Source: Sporomusa malonica
GTDB taxonomy: Bacteria; Bacillota; Negativicutes; Sporomusales; Sporomusaceae
Strand: one strand, 5' to 3'
Assembly (NCBI RefSeq): GCF_041428715.1
Contig: NZ_CP155572.1
Length of the DNA: 64,000 nucleotides
Part shown: positions 49,489-58,278 of the stretch, in pieces
Position numbering within the stretch: the stretch's first letter is position 1
Layout: the number at the start of each line of letters is the position of its first letter
Position numbers and translations under genes: made by a program
The notes under the pieces: model-generated
The model's input: the letters and a program-made list of their open reading frames with translations, nothing else
What the model was told of the DNA's origin: nothing
Databases searched by the model: none

Positions 49489-50646
49489 ATGACCAAGGTC
49501 CATGAATATTTTATGACACCTATTAGTATCTTGGGCACAGGATGCATGGAACGGATCGCAAGTTATATCAAGCCAATGATGTTTAGAAAAGCCCTGATCG
49601 TTAGCGACAAAATACTGGTCGACAGTGGGCTGATTGACAAACTCCTCTCATTACTTGACGCTGAGGGAATTTTTTACATAATTTACAAAGATGTTTCGCC
49701 CAATCCCACAGTAGCCCAGGTAAATTACGGACTAAAACTTCTTAGAGACAATGGCTGTGACTTTTTGATTTCCTTTGGCGGTGGTTCTCCCCATGACTGC
49801 GCCAAGGCTATTGCTCTTTTAGCTACCAACGGCGGTGAGATTGGACTCTATGAAGGGTTGAACAAATCAAAGAAACCAGCACTGCCGCTTATCGCCATAA
49901 ATACAACAGCCGGTACAGGCAGTGAACTTACCCGCTTCTGCGTCATTACCGATGAAGAGCGGCATGTAAAAATGACGATTAATGATTGGCATGTTACCCC
50001 CATTATTGCAGTCAGTGATGCCGAGCTGATGATCGGGATGCCGCCAGGCTTAACGGCGGCAACCGGCATGGACGCGTTAACCCATGCCGTCGAGGCGTAT
50101 GTTTCAACAAATGCCAGTCCGGTAACAGACTGCAAAGCCGTAAAGGCAGTGGAATTAATTGTCGATAATTTAAAAACTGCCTATACAGACGGTACTGATT
50201 TAAAATCCAGGGAAGCCATGGTTTACGCTGAATACCTGGCCGGTATCGCCTTTAACAATGCCAGTCTTGGCTATGTACATGCACTGGCCCACCAGCTTGG
50301 CGGCTTATACAATCTGCCCCATGGTCTGTGCAATGCCATCCTGCTGCCGGCTGTCATGGAGTTCAACCTGCCGGCAGCCGTAACCAAATATGCTGACCTT
50401 GCCCGTGCCGCCGGAATCAAACTCATCGGTTTGTCAGCAGAAGCAAGTGCCAGGCAGTTCATAACGCAGGTTGAGCAGCTCAATAAAGATTTGGGCTTGC
50501 CGACAAGACTCCATGAGCTCCGTGGCTTCAACGCTAATGACATCCCCCGGCTGGCCGAAAGCGCACTGAAGGATGTTTGCTGCCTAACCAATCCCCGCCA
50601 AGGCACACAGCAGGATATAGAGGCAATCTACCGCTCCATATTGTAA
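49489..50646 (+). CDS. iron-containing alcohol dehydrogenase (PduQ-like candidate)
   Basis: 385 residues from the ATG at 49489 behind AAGGAGG. SFGGGSPHDCAKAIALLAT is the NAD site and NTTAGTGSELTRFCVI the second family block; TGMDALTHAVEAYVS and YVHALAHQLGGLYNLPHG carry the metal-binding histidines. It reduces an aldehyde (propanal or 3-hydroxypropanal) to the alcohol with NADH. It lacks an obvious encapsulation helix. The pdu operon has no pduQ, so this gene, next to a eutJ-like gene, is a reasonable candidate for that role, but a general alcohol dehydrogenase is equally possible. Confidence 0.85.
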   Translation: MTKVHEYFMTPISILGTGCMERIASYIKPMMFRKALIVSDKILVDSGLIDKLLSLLDAEGIFYIIYKDVSPNPTVAQVNYGLKLLRDNGCDFLISFGGGSPHDCAKAIALLATNGGEIGLYEGLNKSKKPALPLIAINTTAGTGSELTRFCVITDEERHVKMTINDWHVTPIIAVSDAELMIGMPPGLTAATGMDALTHAVEAYVSTNASPVTDCKAVKAVELIVDNLKTAYTDGTDLKSREAMVYAEYLAGIAFNNASLGYVHALAHQLGGLYNLPHGLCNAILLPAVMEFNLPAAVTKYADLARAAGIKLIGLSAEASARQFITQVEQLNKDLGLPTRLHELRGFNANDIPRLAESALKDVCCLTNPRQGTQQDIEAIYRSIL

Positions 50647-50665
50647 TATATAAACTTTCCAACAG

Positions 50666-50716
50666 ACAAATATAATGCCCTGCAGATGATCAAAGTCTGC
50701 AGGGCATTATATTTGT
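50666..50716. terminator. bidirectional terminator between adh and eutJ
   Basis: A perfect 21-bp stem (left arm ACAAATATAATGCCCTGCA...) with a 9-base loop. It lies between two convergent genes and can end both. Confidence 0.9.
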
Positions 50717-50720
50717 AAAA

Positions 50721-51536
50721 TTAACCGAACATGGCAATGCCCAGCGGCGTAACCAGCAAGGGATGTGGCGGCACATGTACCTTCCGGCCAAAGGCTTTGC
50801 CGAATTCTGTTTCAAACCCTTGCAGGTACGCTGTCCCGCCAACAACGTAGACCGGATAATCATCAAATTCATGCTGCCCTGCAAGCATGTTTTTTACTAC
50901 TGTTGCCATTTTCTCAACAACAGGCAAAACTACAGGCAGAATCTTACGGTGCTGGGCAGCATCCCGTTTCAAAAGCTCAGCCTCTTCAAATGATATTTTA
51001 TAGGCGCCAGCTAATACCAGCGATACGTGAGTTCCACCGGTGGGTTCATCAGCCGTAAAGACTAGCTCGCCATTCCTTAAAACTGCAATACCGGTAGTTC
51101 CGCCGCCAATATCCACCACAATCCCATGCGTAATATTGAGCGCCTTAGCGGCTGCCACCGGCTCATCGATCTGGCAGACAGGTTCTAAACCGGCCCCGGC
51201 AATGACATGGCCGCAAGCCATGGCATTACGCCCCACCGTGCCTGGAGGAATGGCTGTGGCCCCTTTGTCTAAGGTGATCCCCATAAGTTCTTCCACTTCG
51301 GCCTTTAACTCTTCGACAATGACCATAGCGCCCCGAAAATCAACAACAAGACCATCCTTAACCACAGAAGCCCACCGCATACTACCGGCAACCGGATTAC
51401 CCGACTCGTCGGTAACAACCAACACAACATCAGCAGTTCCCAGGTCGACCCCAACCTTGTAAGGGCCTGGCAAATCAGCTACCGTCTTAGTCTCAATCAA
51501 CTCATACAATTTATAAATCTTTTCATATGCTTCCAC
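50721..51536 (-). CDS. eutJ: EutJ-family actin-fold protein
   Basis: 271 residues. YKVGVDLGTADVVLVVTDE is the first phosphate loop and HGIVVDIGGGTTGIAVLRNG the second, with VYVVGGTAYLQGFE at the end, as in EutJ/DnaK-like proteins of microcompartment loci. EutJ is thought to act as a chaperone or reactivase for compartment enzymes. It lies 23 kb from the pdu operon, next to the alcohol dehydrogenase, where it may serve the pdu compartment or another one. Confidence 0.8.
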   Translation of the reverse strand: MEAYEKIYKLYELIETKTVADLPGPYKVGVDLGTADVVLVVTDESGNPVAGSMRWASVVKDGLVVDFRGAMVIVEELKAEVEELMGITLDKGATAIPPGTVGRNAMACGHVIAGAGLEPVCQIDEPVAAAKALNITHGIVVDIGGGTTGIAVLRNGELVFTADEPTGGTHVSLVLAGAYKISFEEAELLKRDAAQHRKILPVVLPVVEKMATVVKNMLAGQHEFDDYPVYVVGGTAYLQGFETEFGKAFGRKVHVPPHPLLVTPLGIAMFG

Positions 51537-51742
51537 CCTGGTTCCCCCTCGCCACCCGCATTCAATTAGCTACGCTATGGTACTTGGTTTCCCTAAAGCA
51601 TGAGCAAATCCCTGTTACCATAACCATAATTTTAATAACTGTATTCTACTATCCCCTTTTATGTTTGTATATAGAAGATTCTTGTCCTTTTTTATTACTT
51701 AAACTCGTTGCTTTTTATCGCTGTTGTAACAATTATTGCAAT
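51537..51742 (-). other. upstream region of the eutJ-like gene
   Basis: About 200 bp of AT-rich DNA without a supportable open frame, holding the promoter of the eutJ-like gene; no recognisable elements beyond a T-rich stretch. Confidence 0.35.
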
Positions 51743-51785
51743 AAAAAACAGGAGACTACCACCGCCGAACGGGTTCTAGTCTCCT
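51743..51785 (-). terminator. terminator of the Spy-like gene
   Basis: On the minus strand AGGAGACTA and TAGTCTCCT arms enclose an 18-base loop with TTTTTT after it. Confidence 0.8.
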
Positions 51786-51853
51786 ATCAGTACGCCCAGA
51801 ATGGGCGCTTACTTGTTGGTAGTAACACAGAAAGCCACCACTAAATAGGCTTC

Positions 51854-52513
51854 CTAAAAAACGAAATCTTCCTGCTGCTGTTGCCGCCAAGCATCAAATT
51901 TTGTTTGCTGTTCAGCTGTAAGTTGCTCACGAATAGTATTTGTGACATCTTGCTTCATCTTTTTTATTTGCGTAATCTTTTGCTCCTTGGAGAGTGTGCT
52001 ATCACCTAGAACATCCCATGTTTTTTCTTTGGATTGTTCAGCTGCTCTAGCAATTTTCATTTTTTGTTGTTGAGTCAGTTCTAAACTTTTCAGCAGTTCA
52101 GTCCGATTTTTACCTGCTTCTTTTATTTTGGCAGTAAGTTGATCAAATGATGCCTGCTGGCTGGGATTTAACTGGTTACGTACTTTTCCCATGGCATCGG
52201 TTCTTATGGTCTGGAGTTGTTTAAACAACTCCTCGACTTGCTGCTTCGCTTGATTACGGGCAAATGGACTGCGATTAATGTGTGTATTTGCTTTTAACTG
52301 TTTCATTTGGTCATTAGCCTGACGAAATATGGCCTGAATTTCTGTTTTTTGTTGCTCGCTTACATTCAGACCTTCTACTGGACTTGCCTGTGCTATTACT
52401 ACCATTCCGGCCAAATTGTTGTCAAACCCCACAACCATAAACCCCGTGAGCATAATAATTCCGACAAGCGCAGGCACTAATTTTGTGAACAGCTTCTTTC
52501 CAGTTTGAATCAT
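51854..52513 (-). CDS. secreted Spy/CpxP-like LTxxQ protein
   Basis: 219 residues from the ATG at 52513 (GGGAGGT nine bases upstream). An N-terminal hydrophobic signal segment (about 8-45) is followed by a helical, glutamine- and lysine-rich domain with repeated LTxxQ-type motifs (LNPSQQASFDQL, LTQQQKMKIARA, LTAEQQTKFDAW). This is the periplasmic Spy/CpxP fold, which restrains envelope stress, and the organism being a diderm Negativicute would supply the periplasm. It is divergent from the two-component system at 52731, perhaps its regulator. Confidence 0.75.
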   Translation of the reverse strand: MIQTGKKLFTKLVPALVGIIMLTGFMVVGFDNNLAGMVVIAQASPVEGLNVSEQQKTEIQAIFRQANDQMKQLKANTHINRSPFARNQAKQQVEELFKQLQTIRTDAMGKVRNQLNPSQQASFDQLTAKIKEAGKNRTELLKSLELTQQQKMKIARAAEQSKEKTWDVLGDSTLSKEQKITQIKKMKQDVTNTIREQLTAEQQTKFDAWRQQQQEDFVF

Positions 52514-52730
52514 TGGTATTACCTCCCTAAATTTAATAGTAAATGATTTGGTGTTAGCCATACATCCAGCAACAAGTATTATTATAAAGGGCCAATATGG
52601 CAGCAATAAGGCAAATGCCTAGCAAAAAAATTTATTATATAAAATCAGGAGAGCCTGCCATATCTATGCCATCATTTTGTATTATACTTAAGAAACAAGA
52701 TCAAAGATTTAGGAAGGAGAACTCACTGCC

Positions 52731-53402
52731 GTGATTAAAATTCTAATCGCCGATGACGAGAAAGATATCAGGGACATTGTTACGTGGTACCTAAGCCGCG
52801 AAGGATTTCAGGTGTTTGCTGTGGCTGACGGCCATGCAGCAATGGAAATAGAAGCGCTGCATGCGCCGGATTTACTGCTGCTTGATGTGATGATGCCAGG
52901 CTTATCCGGTTGGGAGGTTGCCAAAGCTGTAAATCGCAATGTGCCCATTATATTTTTGACGGCATTAGGGGCAGAAAATGATAGAATTACGGGTTTTAAC
53001 CTGGGAGCTGATGATTATATCCCAAAGCCGTTTAGTCCACGGGAATTAGTAGCCAGAGTACGCGTTATTTTACGCCGAAACGGAAAACTGGCTTTGGCAG
53101 GAGATGTTTTACAGTTTTCAGCATTATCTATAGAACCCGGAACACAAAAAGTTATTTTTAATAAAGAACGGATTGAATTATCAACAAAGGAATTTGAATT
53201 ATTGTACTTTTTGGCCCGCCATCCGCAGACTATTTTTACAAGGGAAAAATTGACGGTTAATTTGTGGGGCTATGACTTTGAGGGAGACGAGCGTACTGTT
53301 GACACTACCATTAAAAGAATACGCAAGAAAATCGGTTCGGCCGGCGATTTCATAAAAACGATACGCGGCAAAGGCTACAAGTTTGAGGTGGACAAGCAAT
53401 GA
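52731..53402 (+). CDS. OmpR-family response regulator
   Basis: 223 residues, GTG start. Receiver: KILIADDEKDIRDIV, LLLLDVMMPGLSGW (phospho-Asp), PIIFLTALGAENDR and YIPKPFSPREL (lysine). The C-terminal winged helix has IELSTKEFELLYFLARHP and RTVDTTIKRIRKKIG. Its stop overlaps the start of the kinase gene by four bases. Confidence 0.95.
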   Translation: MIKILIADDEKDIRDIVTWYLSREGFQVFAVADGHAAMEIEALHAPDLLLLDVMMPGLSGWEVAKAVNRNVPIIFLTALGAENDRITGFNLGADDYIPKPFSPRELVARVRVILRRNGKLALAGDVLQFSALSIEPGTQKVIFNKERIELSTKEFELLYFLARHPQTIFTREKLTVNLWGYDFEGDERTVDTTIKRIRKKIGSAGDFIKTIRGKGYKFEVDKQ

Positions 53403-54796
53403 TAGCCCGTTCAATATTCTTTCGCCAAGTATTTAGTCATGTGGCAGTTATCATTTTTATGGCACTAACATTATCACTTTCAGTTATGTACTTTGTATAT
53501 AAGGGCAATTTGACTGAAAAAGAAGGAGATTTAACTGCAAGAGTAAACAATATTGCAGCTTTCTTTACGGAAGAATTGAAAGCCGGCTACATACCTGATA
53601 TGCGGGAATGGCAATTGGCGAGTAATGCTACTGGGGCGGTGCTCTGGCTGGAAGATGCCAACGGACAGATCATCCAGGGGATGCCTCCGAATCATTTGAA
53701 CCCGGAATCCTATAAGGTCGGTAATCCATTAAATCATCCCAAGGCAAAAATAGTTCGTTCACCAGAAATGCAAAATGCTATTATCATTTCAGTCCCTGTA
53801 ACAATAGCAGACAAGCCCGGGCAGATAATCGCCTATTATACGGTTAACTCTATTCATTTAGTTCTGGAAAGAATAACCCGCTTTTATTTTTTTCCGTTTA
53901 TTGTTGGACTTGTAGCTGCTTTTCTATTGGCAATGTTGTTGTCCCGCCAATTAACCCGGTCTATTGCCGACATCGCTTCTGCCGCAAAGCGCTTCTCTGC
54001 CGGAGATTATACAAGCCGCACCCATTCCACTGGTAAAGATGAAATCGGAGCACTGGGTAAAACATTTAATGCTATGGCCGACGCAATTTTTCATACCCAG
54101 CAAACCAGACGCAATTTTTTCGCCAATATTTCTCATGAATTAAAAACGCCGCTGAGCTGTGTCAAAGCAACAACAGAAGCTCTCATTGACGGTATTGCTA
54201 CTAATGACCAGGAAAGAACGCAATATTTAGAAAGGGTGTTGGCTGAGACAGACCGAATGTCCCGGTTAGTCCATGACATTACAGATACTGAACAATTGGA
54301 GTCCGGTAAAATGTTTATCAAGCAGGAACCTATTGATTTAGCTGCATTACTGCTAAACCAGGCCGATAAGATAGAACCGCTGTTAAAGAAAAAAAATCTC
54401 TCTCTGCTGCTGCGGGTAGAGACCGATAAGCACCGCATCTTGGGCGATGCCGGTCGACTTGAGCAGGTTTTGGATAACCTCATGAGTAATGCGATTCGAT
54501 ACGCGCCGGCAGGCTCCCGTATCGGTTTGATATTGACCGAAGAAAACGAATGGCTCCAAGTTTGTGTGTCCGATCAAGGAGAAGGAATTGCCGACGAGGA
54601 GTTACCGCTGATCTGGGAACGCTTTTATCGTATTGATAAATCCCGTGACCGCTCTGCAGGCGGAAGTGGTCTGGGATTGTCAATAAGCCGTGGTTTAATG
54701 GAAGCCATGGGAGGAACGATATCGGTACAGAGCAAAAAAGGCGAAGGAACGAGTTTTAAAATCCACATACCTTGGCAAAGACAAGATCTCACATGA
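53399..54796 (+). CDS. membrane sensor histidine kinase
   Basis: 465 residues. Two spans (about 12-35 and 160-180) flank a periplasmic sensor; a HAMP domain follows, then FFANISHELKTPLSCVKA with the phospho-histidine, NLMSNAIRYAPAGS (N box) and VSDQGEGI, GGSGLGLSISRGL (G boxes). It pairs with the regulator and probably controls the exporter downstream and the Spy-like gene. Confidence 0.95.
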   Translation: MIARSIFFRQVFSHVAVIIFMALTLSLSVMYFVYKGNLTEKEGDLTARVNNIAAFFTEELKAGYIPDMREWQLASNATGAVLWLEDANGQIIQGMPPNHLNPESYKVGNPLNHPKAKIVRSPEMQNAIIISVPVTIADKPGQIIAYYTVNSIHLVLERITRFYFFPFIVGLVAAFLLAMLLSRQLTRSIADIASAAKRFSAGDYTSRTHSTGKDEIGALGKTFNAMADAIFHTQQTRRNFFANISHELKTPLSCVKATTEALIDGIATNDQERTQYLERVLAETDRMSRLVHDITDTEQLESGKMFIKQEPIDLAALLLNQADKIEPLLKKKNLSLLLRVETDKHRILGDAGRLEQVLDNLMSNAIRYAPAGSRIGLILTEENEWLQVCVSDQGEGIADEELPLIWERFYRIDKSRDRSAGGSGLGLSISRGLMEAMGGTISVQSKKGEGTSFKIHIPWQRQDLT

Positions 54797-54799
54797 AAT

Positions 54800-54837
54800 A
54801 AAAGATGCAAGCTGCTAGCGTAGTTTGCATCTTTTAT
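54800..54837. terminator. terminator behind the two-component genes
   Basis: AAAAGATGCAA and TTGCATCTTTT arms around a 13-base loop, with A/T runs on both sides. Confidence 0.85.
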
Positions 54838-54954
54838 TTATAAAACCGTTATCAATGATTGCCATATTCATGACACCTTGCCAGGTTATAATCAATTTAG
54901 TTTCATATGTAAGCTTATACCGGAAACCTTTTCTGGAGTAATGGAGGATTATGA

Positions 54955-55110
54955 ATGGTTATTGAGGTTACCAAGGATATGGAAAAACTATTGAACCATG
55001 CATATGTTGTGTATGGTATATTGCTTATTCTTACAGCCTTACTACTATATTTCACCTACGTTCTTAGCAGCGTTATCGCAAATATTGTTCACTATGCTCT
55101 ATACTGGTAA
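54955..55110 (+). CDS. 51-residue single-span membrane protein
   Basis: A short open frame starting at the ATG at 54955, eight bases after GGAGG, and ending TAA at 55110. It begins MVIEVTKDMEKLLNHAY and then has one hydrophobic span (GILLILTALLLYF) with a short tail ending in HYALYW. It lies 55 bp ahead of the HlyD-type gene and in the same orientation, so it may be a small subunit or regulator of the exporter. No homologue recognised. Confidence 0.65.
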   Translation: MVIEVTKDMEKLLNHAYVVYGILLILTALLLYFTYVLSSVIANIVHYALYW

Positions 55111-55165
55111 GCTTAGCCCTAAGAATATATCTTATATTAGCAATAACAAGCTGGAGGAGTTTTAG

Positions 55166-56335
55166 ATGAATTTCAATAGTCGTCTAAGGTTTTGGGTTTT
55201 AGCAATACTATTTGCATGTGTAGTTGGCTTTTATCTTTATGAGTGGGGTGGTTTGGGACCGCAAAAAGTTGTTGCAGCAAAAGTTGAAACAGGTACTCTC
55301 AAACCAACCGTGTTTGGAATAGGTACAGTGCAAGCAAAAATGAATTACAACATAGGGCCTACGCAAACCGGTAGAATATTAAGACTATATGTAGATCAAG
55401 GTGATTCGGTAAAAGCAGGCCAAGTGTTAGGTGAAGTTGACCCAGTCGACCTTGAGCAGCGTATCACTGGCAGTAACGCCGCTTTAGTCAGCAGTCAACA
55501 CAATGCAGAGACTGCCAGAGCGCAACTACAAGATGCCATGAGCCGCAATCAATTAGCCCAAACCGAAGCAGTCCGGTACGAAAAGCTTTTTGAAAGCGGC
55601 GCGATCAGTAAAGAATTGTTAGAATCGAAACAAAACAATGCTGAAGTTGCACAAGCAGTTTTAGCTTCGACGGTATCCGCTTTTCAGGCGGCACAAAGTA
55701 TGGTAGATCAAGCTGCTGCAGACTATCATGGACAGATTGAACAGAAAAGAAATTTTATGCTGATTAGTCCAGTAGATGGAATGGTAGTAGCACGTCAGGC
55801 TGAAGCAGGAAGTACGTTAGTTGCCGGACAAGCTGTTTTTATTATGATTGATCCGAAGACGCTTTGGGTCCAAACCAGAATTGACCAAGCCCGTTTTAGC
55901 GGGGTTGCACTTGGGCAAAGTGCAGAAATCGTACTGCGTTCTAATCAAACTGAAGTACTGTGTGGAACTGTAGACCGGCTTGAGGTTCGAGGCGATACGG
56001 TTACCGAAGAACGTTTTGTTGACGTAAAATTCACGAATATTCCTTCCTCAATTTTCCTGGGAGATTTAGCAGATGTGACGATAAAATTGCCTGAGGTAAC
56101 CAATTCTTTATATATTCCAGTGGCCGCAATCAAAACAATCAACGGTGAGGACCGCGTCTGGGTTGTACAAAATGGAAAAGCTTATTGTAAGCTGGTAAAA
56201 ACCGGAGTGCGTACTGTGGACGGCAAGGCTCAAATTATCACCGGCCTTAAACAGGACGAAATAGTCATCCTGTTTAATAACAGTAAAGCTCAGCTTGCCG
56301 AAGGAACAAGAGTAAGGCTGGTGGCGGCATTGTGA
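55166..56335 (+). CDS. HlyD-family periplasmic adaptor
   Basis: 389 residues with GGAGGAG before the ATG. One N-terminal span (FWVLAILFACVVGFYLYEW), a lipoyl half-motif VDQGDSVKAGQVLGEVD, a long coiled coil (about 95-185, QNNAEVAQAVLASTVSAFQ), the second half MVVARQAEAGSTLVAGQ and a beta-barrel domain. It should link the inner-membrane ABC transporter to an outer-membrane channel. It overlaps the next gene by four bases. Confidence 0.93.
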   Translation: MNFNSRLRFWVLAILFACVVGFYLYEWGGLGPQKVVAAKVETGTLKPTVFGIGTVQAKMNYNIGPTQTGRILRLYVDQGDSVKAGQVLGEVDPVDLEQRITGSNAALVSSQHNAETARAQLQDAMSRNQLAQTEAVRYEKLFESGAISKELLESKQNNAEVAQAVLASTVSAFQAAQSMVDQAAADYHGQIEQKRNFMLISPVDGMVVARQAEAGSTLVAGQAVFIMIDPKTLWVQTRIDQARFSGVALGQSAEIVLRSNQTEVLCGTVDRLEVRGDTVTEERFVDVKFTNIPSSIFLGDLADVTIKLPEVTNSLYIPVAAIKTINGEDRVWVVQNGKAYCKLVKTGVRTVDGKAQIITGLKQDEIVILFNNSKAQLAEGTRVRLVAAL

Positions 56336-57480
56336 TCAGCTTAGCCATTCGGGATATTCGATATAGCTGGTGGCGTTATTCGCTTACCGGAACGATTTTA
56401 GGATTATTGATTGCAGCCACAATTACGTTGTTTGGGATTTACCGCGGGATGGTTGCTGATGCAACTTCACTGCCAGCCACATCGGGAGCCGATATTTGGG
56501 TTGTACAAGAAAATACGGTAGGGCCTTATGCCGACTCCTCTTCTCTTTATGCTGATGAGTATCGCGGATTAGCCGGGTTCCCCGGAGTCGCCGAAGTAGC
56601 CAACGTCCTTTACTTTTCTTTGCAAGTAGAGCGGGGAACCGACGATGTTCGGGTAATGGTCGCCGGATACCAGGATGGTAAACTGGGACAACCAGCCAAT
56701 ATCATAACCGGCCGACCTATTGTTCAATCAAAATATGAGGCAGTAGCAGATGTAAAGAGCGGTTTTAAGTTGGGTGATAAAATTAAAATCCGGCGTAATG
56801 ACTATACAGTTGTAGGTTTAACGGAACGGATGGTAAGTACCGCAGGAGACCCCGTCGTTTTTATTCGCTTAAAAGACGCACAAGAGGTACAATTTAAAAA
56901 AGACAACACATCGATTTATAACGACCGGAAAAGACAAAGCACAACAGAGGATAACGAATCCTCCAAGTATAAGACCAATGCAATTTTAGTTAGAGTAGCA
57001 CCGGGGTGGGACATAAAGCAGGTAGCGGCAAATATCAAACAGTGGAAACACTTTGAAGCCTACACGTACCCAGAAATGGAACATTTACTCCTGTCAAAGA
57101 TCATTGAAAAAGCAGCAACACAAATCGGCTTTTTCTTAATTATATTAGAGATTGTCAGTGCTGCCATCGTTGCCCTCTTGATTTATACAATGACTATGAG
57201 TAAATTGAAGGAAATCGCCGTTTTGAAATTGATTGGAGCCAACAATGGTCTGATTACGCTGATGATTTTACAGGAAGCCTGGGGTATTGGGATGATCGGT
57301 TATACTATAGGATTCATTGTTTCCGTTCTATGGGTACCAATTTTCCCCCGATATATCGCATACAGTACCGATATTCGATTGATTTCCTTTGCCTTAACTA
57401 TGGGAATATGCAGTCTCGCAAGTATTATCAGTATTCGGGCGGCAATTAAAGTTGAACCGGCAGCGGCGATTGGGGGGTAA
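56332..57480 (+). CDS. FtsX-like ABC transporter permease (MacB/DevC type)
   Basis: 382 residues, GTG start. One N-terminal span (TGTILGLLIAATITLFGIY), a large periplasmic domain (about 45-255), and three C-terminal spans. This is the type VII MacB/DevC topology, mechanotransmitting rather than channel-forming, for peptides, lipids or drugs. It overlaps the HlyD gene and is two bases from the ATPase gene. Confidence 0.92.
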   Translation: MISLAIRDIRYSWWRYSLTGTILGLLIAATITLFGIYRGMVADATSLPATSGADIWVVQENTVGPYADSSSLYADEYRGLAGFPGVAEVANVLYFSLQVERGTDDVRVMVAGYQDGKLGQPANIITGRPIVQSKYEAVADVKSGFKLGDKIKIRRNDYTVVGLTERMVSTAGDPVVFIRLKDAQEVQFKKDNTSIYNDRKRQSTTEDNESSKYKTNAILVRVAPGWDIKQVAANIKQWKHFEAYTYPEMEHLLLSKIIEKAATQIGFFLIILEIVSAAIVALLIYTMTMSKLKEIAVLKLIGANNGLITLMILQEAWGIGMIGYTIGFIVSVLWVPIFPRYIAYSTDIRLISFALTMGICSLASIISIRAAIKVEPAAAIGG

Positions 57481-57482
57481 TT

Positions 57483-58199
57483 ATGAGAACTGCGATAGTA
57501 ATGGCGGGAATCAAGAAACGTTATGGTAAAGGGCCGACCGCGGTTGACGCGCTAAGAGGTGTAAATATGGCTGTGTACCCTGGGGAAGTGGTTGGACTTG
57601 TTGGAGCAAGCGGGTCAGGCAAGACGACATTGCTGCAATGTCTGGGTGCAATTATTGATCCTACTGCCGGTCGAATTGAGCTTGGTGAAGAAGTGACTTT
57701 TGATAATGGCTGGCTGACTAAGGATGTACGAACTCTCAGGCGAGATAAGATAGGGTTTATATTTCAGGCGCCATATTTGATTCCCTTTTTAACTAATGTT
57801 GAAAATGTCGCGCTGCCAATGCTGTTGGCAGGACAATCATATGATAAAGCACGGCAGCGGGCCATGGAATTATTAGCAGCTCTTGATATTGCCGAGAAAG
57901 CCGAGTATAAGTCATATCAAATTTCCGGAGGGCAAGCACAACGGGTATCCATTGCCCGGGCACTGGCCAATAATCCTCCAGTGATATTAGCTGATGAGCC
58001 GACTGCTCCTCTTGATAGTCACCGTTCACTAGCGGTAATCAACTTATTGAATGGATTGGCTAAACAATATGGAACAGCCATCATTGTTGTAACCCATGAC
58101 GAGGTAATTATACCAACCTTTAAACGGATCTACCGGATACGGGACGGCCTGGTTTATGAAGAAAAAGGGGAAGCGCGCGACAATCTTGATTTGAAATAG
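57483..58199 (+). CDS. ABC transporter ATPase (LolD/MacB/DevA type)
   Basis: 238 residues. Walker A GASGSGKTTLLQ, Q-loop IFQAPYLIPFL, signature ISGGQAQRVSIARAL, Walker B VILADEPTAPLD and the His-switch VVTHDE. In the Walker B region PTAPLDS replaces the usual PTGNLDS. It completes the exporter. Confidence 0.95.
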   Translation: MRTAIVMAGIKKRYGKGPTAVDALRGVNMAVYPGEVVGLVGASGSGKTTLLQCLGAIIDPTAGRIELGEEVTFDNGWLTKDVRTLRRDKIGFIFQAPYLIPFLTNVENVALPMLLAGQSYDKARQRAMELLAALDIAEKAEYKSYQISGGQAQRVSIARALANNPPVILADEPTAPLDSHRSLAVINLLNGLAKQYGTAIIVVTHDEVIIPTFKRIYRIRDGLVYEEKGEARDNLDLK

Positions 58200-58226
58200 T
58201 TTACGGCTTTTTTAATTTTTTGCGCA

Positions 58227-58270
58227 AAAAACCTCTCTGCCGCACAAGGTGCGAAGCAGAGAGGTTTTTA
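58227..58270. terminator. bidirectional terminator, ABC gene / GDPD gene
   Basis: AAAAACCTCTCTGC and GCAGAGAGGTTTTT arms, 15-base loop, between convergent genes. Confidence 0.9.
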
Positions 58271-58278
58271 TCATTGCT

